Below, in pieces: positions 22,268 to 33,199 of a DNA stretch of 64,000 nucleotides; within the stretch, counting starts at the first letter, position 1; each line of letters opens with the position of its first letter. This DNA comes from Sistotremastrum niveocremeum HHB9708. Taxonomy: Eukaryota > Basidiomycota > Agaricomycetes > Sistotremastrales > Sistotremastraceae. The notes under the pieces are model-generated. The model was not told where the DNA came from. It saw nothing but the letters and a program-made list of their open reading frames with translations, and searched no databases. Where the stretch lies: assembly GCA_001630475.1 (NCBI GenBank), contig KV419399.1:143407-207406 (forward strand), in the 5' to 3' direction. The position numbers and the translations under genes are program-made.

Positions 22268-24365
22268 TCACGAGTCCAATGAAATTCGACACAGAGGACA
22301 TGTAAGACTCCGCCTCAACCAAGATTTAATGCAATCGGCATGAAAACTATGCTGTCGTGAGATCGTGAAATGATGTAAAGGAGATACCGCACCTGTGCTG
22401 ACACGTAGGCAATAAAACGGCCCACGCATCCGCCTTGAACTGAGAAAGACAGATCCCGCAACGGTCAACCGGGACGCCTAATAGTGACAACTTAATTTTG
22501 ACGCGACCATCTCGGGTTTCCCTGCGCCGTTTCACTTCGATTTTTCCAAAAGGAAGATCCAGCGCAATCCCCTGCGAAGGGTGCGTCTTCGCTTCTCCCA
22601 TTATCTCACTGAGGAGGAGGAGTTGCTGTTCAAGTTCCGATTATGAATAACGAAGGTCGATTGCGACAGCGGTACTTACGTCGTAGTGGGAACCTGGAGG
22701 GCCTTGATCAAGCTGAGATACCAAAGCATCCAAATCCGTGTATTCGGAGGGTTCCGTGAAAACGCTCAATGAACGAGGGGGTTCAGGTGAAGTCTGAGCA
22801 TCTACGAATACCTGGGCTTCTAAGACAGAGGCAGGTGTGATGCTTTGGCTGGTGCCTACAGTGTCGTGGTTGGTACTGAGGGTAGCTGCGGTGTTTGTAA
22901 CTTGTAGGGTGTCGAATGCGCTGACGACAGCCTGATGCTGAGCTGATGGTGGCTCCGGAAGTGGACGGCGTCTCTTCTGTGCGACGTCAGTGCTCACGCT
23001 GACTGGGATGTCAGGCGTTGCAGAAGGGTTCTTGGCAAGCCGATCATTCAGAACATTGGGCTGCCTGTCAGGGTGAGAAAGATCTGGGCTTGGCCCCGGG
23101 TGCGAGGAGCGAGGGTCGTCCACCGGATCAGGATCGAGATCAAGAAAGTTGTCCTGAGAACTTCCTCGAGTTTGTCGAAGTTTTAACGGCGGAGGTGGCG
23201 GAGGTGCTCTCTTCTTCGGGCGCGGGCCTTGCATTGGAATGGGAGGCAAAGGCCGTCCAAGTAACGATGGTGGAGCAGTTCGTGCGGAGGGGACTTCGGC
23301 CGACAGAGGATTCAGGTCGCTCTCTCTAGGCGAATTAGACCAAGTCGTTGGCCCAGCGGGCAATATGTTTGTTTCGCCGTGTCCCGCAAGTTGAGGAACC
23401 AGACCCTTCTCCTTCTCCTTGCCTTTGCCTTTGCTTCGAAAGACCTCCGGGGCAGATGGGTTTGCCATCTCATCAACAATCTCCCAGCCGTCCACCGGGG
23501 ACGATAGTGAGCTTATTGAGTTGGGCTCCATCGAGTTTGCGCGTGGAGGGTACGTCCATTGAGTTTCGGCTGGTTCAGACGATGACTTCACGACGACATC
23601 GGGTGAGAGAACGGGGGTTGGGATAGCTGCAGCATTTCTTCGTTCCCATTCACGTTTCACTCGATCTTCCAAAGATATTCCTGCCTTCAGATCGAGCTCC
23701 CAAGGTGACAATTCGGCTTCGTGAGGATGGATGAACTCAAGACTGGATCCTTCACTTTCTGATGAAGTCGCAGATTGGATGGACGGTGAGCGAGAATGAC
23801 GAGAACGAGAGGATCGAGAAGGCGAAGTGATTGCTTCATAGAACGACGGCGGAGGTGATTCAGGAGTTCTCAAAGATGCTGACTCACTGTCAGTAAAAAA
23901 TAAATCATAACCAACGATACACTCACATTTGGATGAGGACGCCGCGGGAGCTGAGACAAGTTGGAACTGCTCTGAATCATCCTGCTCCAAAGACAATCTC
24001 GTGCTGCGACTCGAACTGCCAGCGCTGGGACCTGCTTGAGGGCGAGAGATGTTCGAGGCACGTGACTTTCCCTGTGCCATTGAAGACGATGCATTCGGGG
24101 AGCGTTCGCGACGAATATTATGAGAAGCTGATTTACTCCTAGCTCTCCTTTTACGAGACGAGGCCTCAGGTGAAGAGGGTATCATTAACCGATCTACAAT
24201 CACGTAAACCTGATGCCTAATGCGAACGAAACTATGCGCGACTATACCAGATGGCACGAGCAATTGAGATGAAGGTCTTGAGGTGAGCGTTCGTCGAGCA
24301 TCATGAACGTCTTTCCTCGAAGACCTGCTCCGGGGTCGAGCAGACGAACCATTTACAGCACTCAT
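22268..24365 (-). CDS. RING-H2 finger protein with long disordered N-terminus
   Basis: Probable E3 ubiquitin ligase. The C-terminus has a RING-H2 domain: CGICLSQF, then LPTCQH, SFHADCIKSWL and CPLCR, an eight-ligand C3H2C3 set. It is split by the intron 22347-22392. Ahead is a Ser/Pro-rich region of about 500 residues with poly-proline (APPPPPPLK) and Arg/Ser stretches, likely disordered. The long exon joins the RING part through an intron whose donor follows SHYD (about 22682) and whose acceptor precedes IMGEAKTHP. Two more introns inside the long frame are suspected because both are multiples of three with GT-AG ends (about 24192-24245 and 23882-23929). I chose ATG at 24363-24365 (MSAVNGSS). 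The RING part is certain; the full gene span is likely but not proven. Confidence 0.72.
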
Positions 24366-24587
24366 CCACTGTTCGCTGAGGGTTGCCCGGAAATTGCCGA
24401 CATATCTAAGCGATCGCAGCACTTCGGCTGAGCGCTGTGCGAATCTGAGCAGATCATTTCAAGTCATTGTTATGAAAATATATATTCCAGATGAGAGGAA
24501 CTTGATGTACAACAATCAGTCCTGATACATCGATTCCAGGCAACAATAAACAATATATAAAATGCTCAAATCGCCGATTTTCTTCCC

Positions 24588-25998
24588 TTACAAGCACTGA
24601 GAGTAGTAGGCTGATGACGATGAATTAGATCAACTGCATGATAGAATTGGACACTGAGACTCACGGTTGGAGACAGTGCAAGTGGATCCTGAGGCGCAGA
24701 CGGTTCCACCGGTCCAGCCTTGGCCACCACATTGACCGTACTTGGGAACGGTAGCAGTGTTTGATGAAGAGGAGCTGGAGCTAGTCTTGGTCGAGCTGGT
24801 GGTAGTGGTGGTGGACTTGGTGGTGGAAGAAGTGGTAGTGGTGGTAGACTTGCTGGTGCTGGAGGTGGTAGTCGTCGACTTGGTGGAGCTGGAGCTGGAG
24901 CTTGAGCTTGAGCCACCGGTGCTGCCGAGGCAGGTGCTCTTAGCGGATCCAGCGTAGAGAGGGGGGCCGGGGATCTGGTAGGTGGTCTGAGTCTGAGCGG
25001 CGTTGCTGTAGAGATCGAGGTTGATGCCAGGGTCAGAGTTGGAGTAGGCACCGGGGAAGGTCACGAGCTCGGCGGCAGTGGGAGCAAGGCTGCCTCCTCC
25101 AACGATGTTGATTTGTGCACATTCAGGGTAGAATTGGGCGGGGAGAGAGTGCTTAGGAGCAGATGAGACGACAACGATACTGACTCATGAGAAGAAGACT
25201 TACGAGGGCGATAGTCTCGAAACGGATGAGGTAGTTGCCGGAGGGGACAGAGGCAGGGATGGTGGTGGTCCATGAGCTATTCTGGTTGATCATCTGACCG
25301 TCACCCCATTGACCATTGCCGACAGTTCCGCTGATCAAACCGCACTGGTCTATAGTTTGTTTTGTTAATGATTCGCGTCTCACACCGAGCCAATAAACTT
25401 GCCAATTTTGAACTGAAAGACATGATTGTGAGAGATGAAAAAGAAGGAAGTTGCGAGAACATACCCATTTGAGGGTGTCCGAGTTGACACCAGTGCAGGA
25501 GCTACCAGGGCATTGAGCGAGGTAGGTCAACTGATGCGCGATATTTAGGCTCATTCACCGACTAAGGACGTTTAGAAACATACCATGGGGCCAAGAGCAT
25601 GGGGCCAGATCTGGTTCCAGTAGGCCGTGATCGCAGAACCAGCCTGGACGGTGGCAGTGAGCTGGAGAGCTCCTGAAGCACCATTGTCATTGCAAGAGAT
25701 GGTGGGATCGGTGGCATCCTGGATCGGGTTACTGGAAGGCATGAGAACTAATACTCAACCTTCACAAAAGGATCCACATACTAGGTGGACCAGGGGCGCT
25801 GGATAGAAGTCTGTCCAGTGGGCGAGTTGTATGGTTGCCAACCCCTTCGACCAAACAGTCAGGAAAAGATAGAGATATAGAGGGTTCGAGCACTTACCAG
25901 TACCAGTTACCAGCATTAGCGTAGGAAAGGACACCGCCGTGAGCGGCGACCTGGGTAACACCAACAGCAGCAAGAGCGAATGCAGCGACAGAGAACAT
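24588..25998 (-). CDS. AA9 lytic polysaccharide monooxygenase with CBM1, copy 1
   Basis: Secreted copper enzyme that oxidatively cleaves cellulose. The start is at 25996-25998 with a 19-residue signal peptide ([19 protein letters not shown]); cleavage exposes the catalytic His1 of [11 protein letters not shown]. The second copper histidine is in [12 protein letters not shown]. Second-sphere His is in RFETIALHS and Gln/axial Tyr in AQFYPECAQ. Likely disulfide cysteines are in ISCNDNG/YPEC and CPGSSC. A Ser/Thr linker (about 80 residues) leads to a CBM1 ([27 protein letters not shown]) whose last residues sit in a 23-base terminal exon (24588-24610). A 10-base micro-exon (25403-25412) is followed by a GC-AG intron. 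It is the first of three paralogues in the same orientation. Confidence 0.95.
25350..25402 (-). other. GC-AG intron after a 10-base micro-exon, AA9 copy 1
   Basis: The donor GGCAAGT gives the optimal GC donor GCAAGT and the acceptor is CTATAG. It joins the micro-exon FKI plus one base to the exon starting with the rest of the Asp codon in DQCGLISG. The GT three bases further on leaves the wrong phase. Confidence 0.78.
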
Positions 25999-27454
25999 TG
26001 TCGGAAAAGGGAGGATCGAGGAGATGAGGTCCTGAATGAAATTCGGGCCTCTTTTGTACTTTTCAGACCACTTGACGTAGGGCCATAAGACCAGGGAGAA
26101 ATAGACTGTGTGCCTTTCGCATTGCCGGAGCCGTTGAACGAAGAGGATGCCGCGAGCGTGCCGTCAAACAAAATGCTCACTGACTGCAACGAAGACGGCC
26201 ATTCTTCGCGCTGGGGATTCGAATAAACCCCGCATCCCGGCTATAGATCCGACACCAGAGCACGCTGTGGTCGGTTCAGGGCAGCGCGCTGTTGTTCATG
26301 ATTTCGCCGTCGAACAGGTGATGATCGTCGATGATGGCGAGCAGGACTCACACCAAGCAAGCAAGAGCACGTTGACTAGTGATGTCGAGGCGAACGAACG
26401 ACTGGGATATCCAGAGCCGTTTTCCGTAAAGTCTTAGCACTCAAATGGCGCAAAAAATCCGGACGGGATGATCGACCCAATTGACTTGGTAACGGGAAAT
26501 CGAAGACGAGGTGTTTCCGAAAAACGTCAGCGGGGAAAGCCATTTGGTCATCACGTGATGCCTCAAATGCGAGGGAAAAAGGAATGTCCTTCGCGTCCGA
26601 TACAACGTGTCTGATCACTCGTTCGGTTTCGCGTCACGATTCGTCGAGAACATGGGCCTGCGATCGTTGGCAGTGAGCATTTTTCGGCGAAAGTAGCTCG
26701 TTTATTTGATCAGTGCCAGTAAACAAGACCCGACCAGTGAATCCGAACGTAGTGAGTGACCTATCGAGCTGACGTAGCTAACTGTTGTGCTTACATAGCA
26801 CCGGACAGGAAAGTGACCGTGAAACTGAAGACTTTCTAGAATGAGATCCGAACTAGAATGTTCCTCTGTTCCCCTAGCTGCTGCTCACCACCTCCGTGAT
26901 TAGCCCGGTGATCTCAATGGCAAGCATTGAACTGGGGAATGCAAGTTGTTCCAAACACACATGCATACCATGCCATTCAGATATCAGCGCTTCTAGTTCT
27001 CACTGAAAAACAGACGTACTTTCCCTTTTTCTTCTAGCTCTTGGCGTCAGCTGCGAGTGGCGGCCAGAAGCTTAGCATGTCCGTTCAATGTATTTGGGTT
27101 CATCTTTCAGCCAGGCTTCTTTTCCTGTCAATACGCGGAGAATGTTCGAGATCGTCAGTGCACTCCATTTGATGATCGCCGCCCTGGAAAATGGCCATAA
27201 GGATTATAAACACTGCGGCAAGCAAACTTGCCGTGGCTTGTGATTCAAAGAGACCATTGAGATTGATCGAGTATTAGGCTATTTCAACAGCTTAATGCGG
27301 ATCAAGAACCTGACGTGCCTTGCCTTCGGCAGACCAATGTAGGGAATAGTTCAAGGACTGTTGCCGCTCATTTAAAAGCAAGGTGAAGATCGTAATCGAT
27401 GATGATATCAATTGACTCGGAACTAATAAACAATGAGCAATTAAATGACTACGC
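25999..27454. other. Intergenic between AA9 copies 1 and 2
   Basis: About 1.45 kb. The first part is the promoter of copy 1; the remainder carries no convincing frame. No element ends were detected that would explain the duplication. Confidence 0.5.
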
Positions 27455-28858
27455 TTAAGTGCATTGGGAATAGTAGGCTGAAAGAAATAAATGGTTAGAC
27501 TCTGATAAAAGGGTGCGTCGGAGGAAACTTACGGTTGGAAGCAGTGCAAGTAGAACCAGCAGCGCAAACAGTTCCCCCAGTCCAACCAGCTCCTCCACAC
27601 TGTCCGTACTTAGGAACGGTAGATCCAGAAGGCGAGGTGCTAGAAGAGGAGGAAGTCTTGGTGGTGCTAGTCGTGGTGGTGGTGCTCTTGGTGGAGGAGC
27701 TCGTCGTGGTAGTAGAGGTGCTCTTGCTGGTGCTAGAGGTGGTAGTGCTAGTAGTCTTGGTGCTTGAGCTCGAGCTTGATGAACCTGCTCCAGCGGCGCC
27801 GGCATACAAGGGAGGTCCGGGGATCTGGTAGGTGGTCTGGGTTTGAGCGGCGTTGCTGTAGAGATCGATAGCGATGCCGGGGTCTGAGTTAGAGTATGCT
27901 CCGGGGAATGAGACGAGTTCTGCCGCGGTAGGGGCAAGGCTTCCACCGCCGACGATGTTGATCTGGGCACATTCGGGGTAGAACTGGGCGGGTTGAGAGT
28001 GCTGGACTGATGTCAGAGAGGGAAATCGTCATCGAGATGAGGTCACTCACGAGTGCGATGGTCTCGAATCTGATCAAGTAGTTGCCGCTCGGGACGGATG
28101 CCGGGATGGTCGTGGTCCAGGAGCTGTTTTGGTCGATCATCTTGCCATCACCCCAGTAACCTTTGTAAACAGTTCCGCTGATCAGACCGGATTGATCTTT
28201 TGGTTCACAGTCAGGAATGAATATCGAGATATGCGTTTTCTGGACTAACCAATCTTGAACTGGAAAAGAACAAGGCCGTCAGATGCACGAATTTTATGAG
28301 ACTGTAAGCCGAATGGACATACCCATTTCAAGGTGTTGGCGTTGACACCCGTGCAGGAAGAACCGGGACATTGACCGAGGTAAGTTAACTGAAAGAAATT
28401 TCAGTATACAGTATGATCCAATTATGGACTAGAGGCCTACCATGGGGCCGTAAGGGTGAGGCCAGATCTGATTCCAGTACGCAGTGATTGCCGAACCGGC
28501 CTGGACGGTGGCGGTGAGCTGAAGAGCGCCGGAAGTACCATCGTCGTTGCAAGCAATGGTTTTGTCGGTGGCATCTTGGATGGGGTTGCTGTCGTCGCGT
28601 ACTTTAGCATTGACGACTGACTGTCGCATACCATTGGTCTTACTAAGTAGCCCAGGGACGCTGGATAGAAGTCTGTCCAGTAGGCGAGTTGTATGGTTGC
28701 CAGCCCCTGCGAAAAAAATTGAGCATAGTGTATTGCACGGTATATAATGTTTCTCACCAATACCAGTTGCCGGCGTTGGAGTAAGAGAGGACACCACCGT
28801 GGGCGGCGACCTTAGCGGTGCAAGCAGCTGCGATAACCAAAGAGCTGATAGAGAACAT
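27455..28858 (-). CDS. AA9 lytic polysaccharide monooxygenase with CBM1, copy 2
   Basis: Paralogue of copies 1 and 3 with the same exon plan. Signal peptide [19 protein letters not shown], then His1 in [11 protein letters not shown]; second copper His in [16 protein letters not shown] and AQFYPECAQ retained after splicing. It differs in two linked ways: the loop reads [10 protein letters not shown] where the others have Cys (DQC/DEC), and the segment before the linker (YAGAAGAG) lacks the Cys that the others have (KSTC/KSQC). Its 10-base micro-exon (28249-28258) is followed by an ordinary GTTAGT donor. The CBM1 is intact ([14 protein letters not shown]) and ends YYSQCT. It is expected to be secreted and active. 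Confidence 0.95.
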
Positions 28859-30322
28859 AGGAGAAGATGAACGAAGCAGCTCTGGGATGCCAGATAGGAT
28901 GCCACGGTGAAGTGTTCTTTATAGTAGTTCAAGACGTTGTCAGCCCATATGCGTGGATAAACTACGATAGCGACATGTTCAAAAGGATGCGCCATGTTCC
29001 CCAGAACGGTCATTCCTCGCCAAAGAAGACGAGACGGGACACCTGGCTTCTGTGCAGCAACCTTGGACCCTTTCGGAGAGGGCAAACAACGCATGTGGAG
29101 AGGCTCAAAAATTCGCGGTTCCTTCAAGTTCACCTTCATAAGCTCAGTTCGGAATTCAGCCCAATCTCAACAGAAACAGCCCCTGAGAGTGCATAAGTAA
29201 TCTTGGTTGACCCACAGGTTTCGACAAGTTTTCGTCAAGTATAATCAGAAATTTAGAAGAACAAGGTGGAGCACCCATACGCATAAAGATCGGGTATTCC
29301 ATTCGCGCGGTCGAGACGAGGTAGAAGTCGCGTCTCGTCGGTTGAGTATACGATAACTGCCCGACGACTGGCCCAGGACGTTCCCACCTTTCTTGGCGGG
29401 GTTAGTCGATCACTGGGGACGAAGAAATCTGGCGAAGTTCAAACTGTAAGCTCGTACCAGAAAAGCTGCTAAATCGATTAGCTTTGAATCAACCCAAGTG
29501 ATATTATCAATCGTTCTGAAGAGATGCGCTGATGATCGACAGAAATTTCGATGGCGAACGTTGTGACACGAACGAATTCAAGCTCCGTTTTTCCACGGTA
29601 GGCGCGACTCCCGCCTTCACCAACTCCACAACAATAAATCTTCGGGATACATTGTCAGTAGTTCGGCTCCAAATGCATCCGTACATCCGCGACTGTTGCT
29701 GCGAACAACACGAGATCGAACCGCAGATCTGAGTGATCAGCGCAAGACCCTGGATCTCGATTGTACTCATCTCGGGATCATATGACGTCATGCAGGGACA
29801 AATAAATTCCCCGGCGACTCAACTAACACCGGGCCCTTTGCTTGAAACATTGGATGGGTACCGCGACAACGAGATTCTTCAATTTCTGATAGCAATTCAC
29901 CGGTATTTCTGGAGTGCTTGAAAGCCAGAAAGTTGACTTCACCGCGTCAAGAAAACATTGCACAGAAGAGCAGGAATATTACATCAGCCCAACCCGACGA
30001 TGCATTCACAACTTCCCGAAACTCACTTTTAATCCAGGACTTGCATCTGACCCAAGGAAATACTCTTCTTCTGACTAGCGACAGCTGCACCCCCAGTATA
30101 CAGATTTAGGATTACACGGCGGCGTGTCTTCAGTGTTACCCCTAAATCTAATTTTATTAGAGTGTCTTTGAATCACGCCTTGTTCACAGAGTTGATGGAA
30201 GCACCGATTTTTTTGAAAACACGAATGAATCCAGGTTTACTAGTAATAAGGTACATTGCGTACATAATGATAACAAATATATACGCAATTTTCTTCCTCC
30301 TCCACCTACTCTTTCAAGCTCA
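28859..30322. other. Intergenic between AA9 copies 2 and 3
   Basis: About 1.45 kb, similar in length to the other inter-copy spacer. Promoter of copy 2 at the left. Only short frames that I judge spurious. Confidence 0.5.
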
Positions 30323-31713
30323 TTACAGGCATTGGGAATAGTATGCTAAAACCTCAGAGTTAGCACGATTTTTGGCCAAGACACAGTTTGCGCTTACGGT
30401 TAGAGACGGTACAGGTGGAGCCAGCAGCGCAGGTAGTAGGTCCAGTGTATCCAGATCCACCGCACTGGCCGTACTTCGCGACGCCTCCGGTAGTAGAGGA
30501 AGTGCTGGAAGTCTTGGACGACGTGGAGGTCGTGGTGGAGGTGCTCTTGGAGGTGCTGCTAGAGGTGGTAGAAGTGGTGCTCTTGGTGCTAGAGCTGCTT
30601 GACGAGCTGCTAGAGCTTGAGGTCGAGCCTCCGGCGTTGCCGAGGCACTGACTCTTGGCAGCACCGGCGTAGAGAGGAGGTCCGGGGATGGGGTAAGAGG
30701 TCTGAGCGTCGGCTGCGGCGGTGTAGAGATCGACATCGAGACCAGGGTCAGTGTTGGAGTAGGCACCGGGGAAAGTAACGAGCTCAGCAGCGGTGGGAGC
30801 GAGGCTGCCTCCTCCGACAATGTTGATTTGGGCACATTCGGGGTAGAATTGGGCGGGGAGAGAGTGCTACGGAGATGGTTAAACGGCAGGACTACCGATA
30901 TTAGAAAAGAAAACTTACGAGAGCGATGGTCTCGAAACGGATGAGGTAGTTGCCGGAGGGGACAGAAGCGGGGATGGTGGTGGTCCAAGAGCTGTTCTGG
31001 TTGATCATCTGACCGTCACCCCAAGAGCCATCTCCGACAGTTCCACTGATCAATCCACACTCGTCTGAACGCAGCCGTTAGAGAGACGAAAAGTAGGAAC
31101 ACAATACAACTTGCCGATTTTGAACTGAAGAAATGAGAATGAGCAATCGAACCGTCGCTAAAGATATTGCACTTACCCATTCAAGAGTGTTGGAGTTAAC
31201 TCCGGTACAGGTGCTGCCAGGGCATGCTGCAAGGTAGGTAAGCTAGTAGATGGATGAGATTTTCCAAAACGTTCATGAATGAGCGGGATTTACCATCGGT
31301 CCCAGAGCGTGAGGCCATATTTGATTCCAGTATGCGGTTATGGCAGAGCCGGCCTCGACGGTGGCCGTGAGCTGAAGGGCGCCGGAAGTGCCGTCGTCGT
31401 TACAGGCGAGCTGAGGATCAGTAGCATCCGTAATGGGGTTGCTAGATAGTTTTGGTACATGACATGAGATGGATCAGAGAGCTTCCTCGAAACCCTTACT
31501 AAGTGGACCAGGGTCGCTCAATGCTGGTCTGGCCGGTTGGGGTGTCGTATGGTGCCCATCCCCTGAGGAGAGCTTAGAAACAAGACCTAACGATGCGGAG
31601 ATCACTCCTCACCAGTACCAGTTACCCGCGTTGGAATAAGAGAGGACACCACCGTGCGCAGCGACACTGCTGATACCAGTAGCTACGAGGACGAGAGCAG
31701 TAACAGAGAACAT
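30323..31713 (-). CDS. AA9 lytic polysaccharide monooxygenase with CBM1, copy 3
   Basis: Third paralogue. Signal peptide [19 protein letters not shown], then His1 in [36 protein letters not shown]. The loop is DECGLISG and the pre-linker segment has [12 protein letters not shown], so it shares the extra cysteine pair with copy 1. The linker is Ser/Thr-rich and slightly shorter. The CBM1 reads [15 protein letters not shown], with Tyr in place of the usual Trp on the binding face, and ends YYSQCL. The micro-exon (31115-31124) is again followed by a GC-AG intron (GCAAGT). All catalytic ligands are present. Confidence 0.95.
31065..31114 (-). other. GC-AG intron after a 10-base micro-exon, AA9 copy 3
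   Basis: Donor GCAAGT, acceptor GTTCAG. It has the same position and phase as the copy 1 intron, joining FKI to D(E)CGL. Confidence 0.78.
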
Positions 31714-33199
31714 GGTTCAAGAGAGCGAACTGTGAAGATGCTGAGGAAACTCTTCTGCGAAGCGAGCAGTCCTTTAAGTAGACTTCTGTGTGTTTGACGT
31801 ACACTCTGGCACGAAACTAGCATGAGCCGAAGACCCCTCAAGAAATGCTTCCTCGGATCCTTGCCGCCAAAACGGCAGTCCTAGACACGAGGAACGGCCA
31901 ACGATGAAGTCACAAAAGCGCATAGATCGAGTACAGTTTTTGCGTAGACGGCCCGCTATAGCTAAAGAAAGATGAAGAAGGCCTGAGGGTGGAAGTTTAG
32001 GTGTATCTGACAGCGACCCCGGAGAGGTCAAAAATAGCGGCAGCGGTGCCACTCCACTTCTTTCGAGGAGGCGAGCCAAATCTGGCATTTGTTGGCGTTA
32101 GCACCAAGGGTTCGTATTATATCCCACGACTGAGCCCAGATCGAAACAAAGTTGAGTCATTGGCGGCTTGGCATTGTATCGTCTGCACAAGCCCTCTTTC
32201 TCCAGTGCTCAAGGTGGAAAATCCAGACCGCCTAATTGAGCGATAACTTATCGCAAAATGATCGGGAAGGTCTCGTTTATGCGTCGGAAACGCAGAAGCC
32301 AAATGAATCAGAGTTGTCGAACACGAGATGTTTCCGAGCGGCGCGACAAGTTCGGAAAATCATCAGAGTACGAATCCGCACATCGCCCAGATAGATCACA
32401 TGTGCCGATGGCCGGGTTATGACGACGGAATAGAATGATGACCACACGATCATCTATAGACAACGAGTGCCCGATGTATGTTCCGCTGAACTGGGTTGCC
32501 GCATGCGTCGCGTCGGCCACAGAAAACCGACGGGACAAATTCGCTTCGCGCCGCCCATCGCTCTTCAGTCGATCCTACCGAGATAACAATCAGCGTGGGA
32601 GGTTTATATATAGCTCAGCTGAGCTATATATCCTAGAGCTTGTTAAGGATAAGTAGTGATTGTTTGCCCGGCCGAGTAGTAAGGTGTTCAAGTACGATCC
32701 ATTCGATTTCGGCAGGCGTTTTCGCTGAGGGTCGATGTTGTATTGTTGTTCTCAATGACAGAGCCAACTTGGACAGAGCCGGGTATGTAGGACTATTTCG
32801 ACCACAAGTGTGGGAGTCGGCAGGTCAGATGCGGCCACAACTGGCCCACAAGTCTTCAGTAGCACTTGTAGAGCCTTAGACTGAAAGTATTTTAGGAGCC
32901 GGATAACCGAATTGATCATGAAACTGGATACGATACTGAGTAGTGAAGAACTTCAGCATACGGCCTGACCCTGCGCAAGAGTGCAGGTGAAGTTCGCCAA
33001 ACTGTGCACAAATATTGTACGGAGACGGTCTCCACACTTGAGCGCTGAGCCGTCTCTCACGAGCATCTGTTAATCTAGCCTTCCAATAAGCGTTCCTTCT
33101 CAGGCAATAACCGCTGCAAATCAGAACAGATAAGGATCATGAAAGCCATGCGTCCTCAATTTCGCAGCAACAAACAGTGCTATCGCCTTAGCTCGAGCC
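31714..33199. other. Intergenic, contains a perfect palindrome
   Basis: About 1.5 kb between AA9 copy 3 and the FAD monooxygenase, which are divergent. No gene recognised; a 26-bp palindrome lies at 32606-32631. Confidence 0.5.
32606..32631. repeat. 26-bp perfect palindrome
   Basis: ATATATAGCTCAG followed directly by its exact reverse complement, with no spacer. It lies roughly midway in a divergent intergenic region. It could be a protein-binding site, a cruciform-prone site or chance. Confidence 0.85.

Noticed and set aside
24742-24957. Val/Leu/Glu-rich plus-strand frame, with similar ones at 27535-27831 and 30388-30651
   Set aside because: These are the complements of the Ser/Thr linkers of the AA9 genes; their composition is fully explained by the antisense of TCN/ACN codons.
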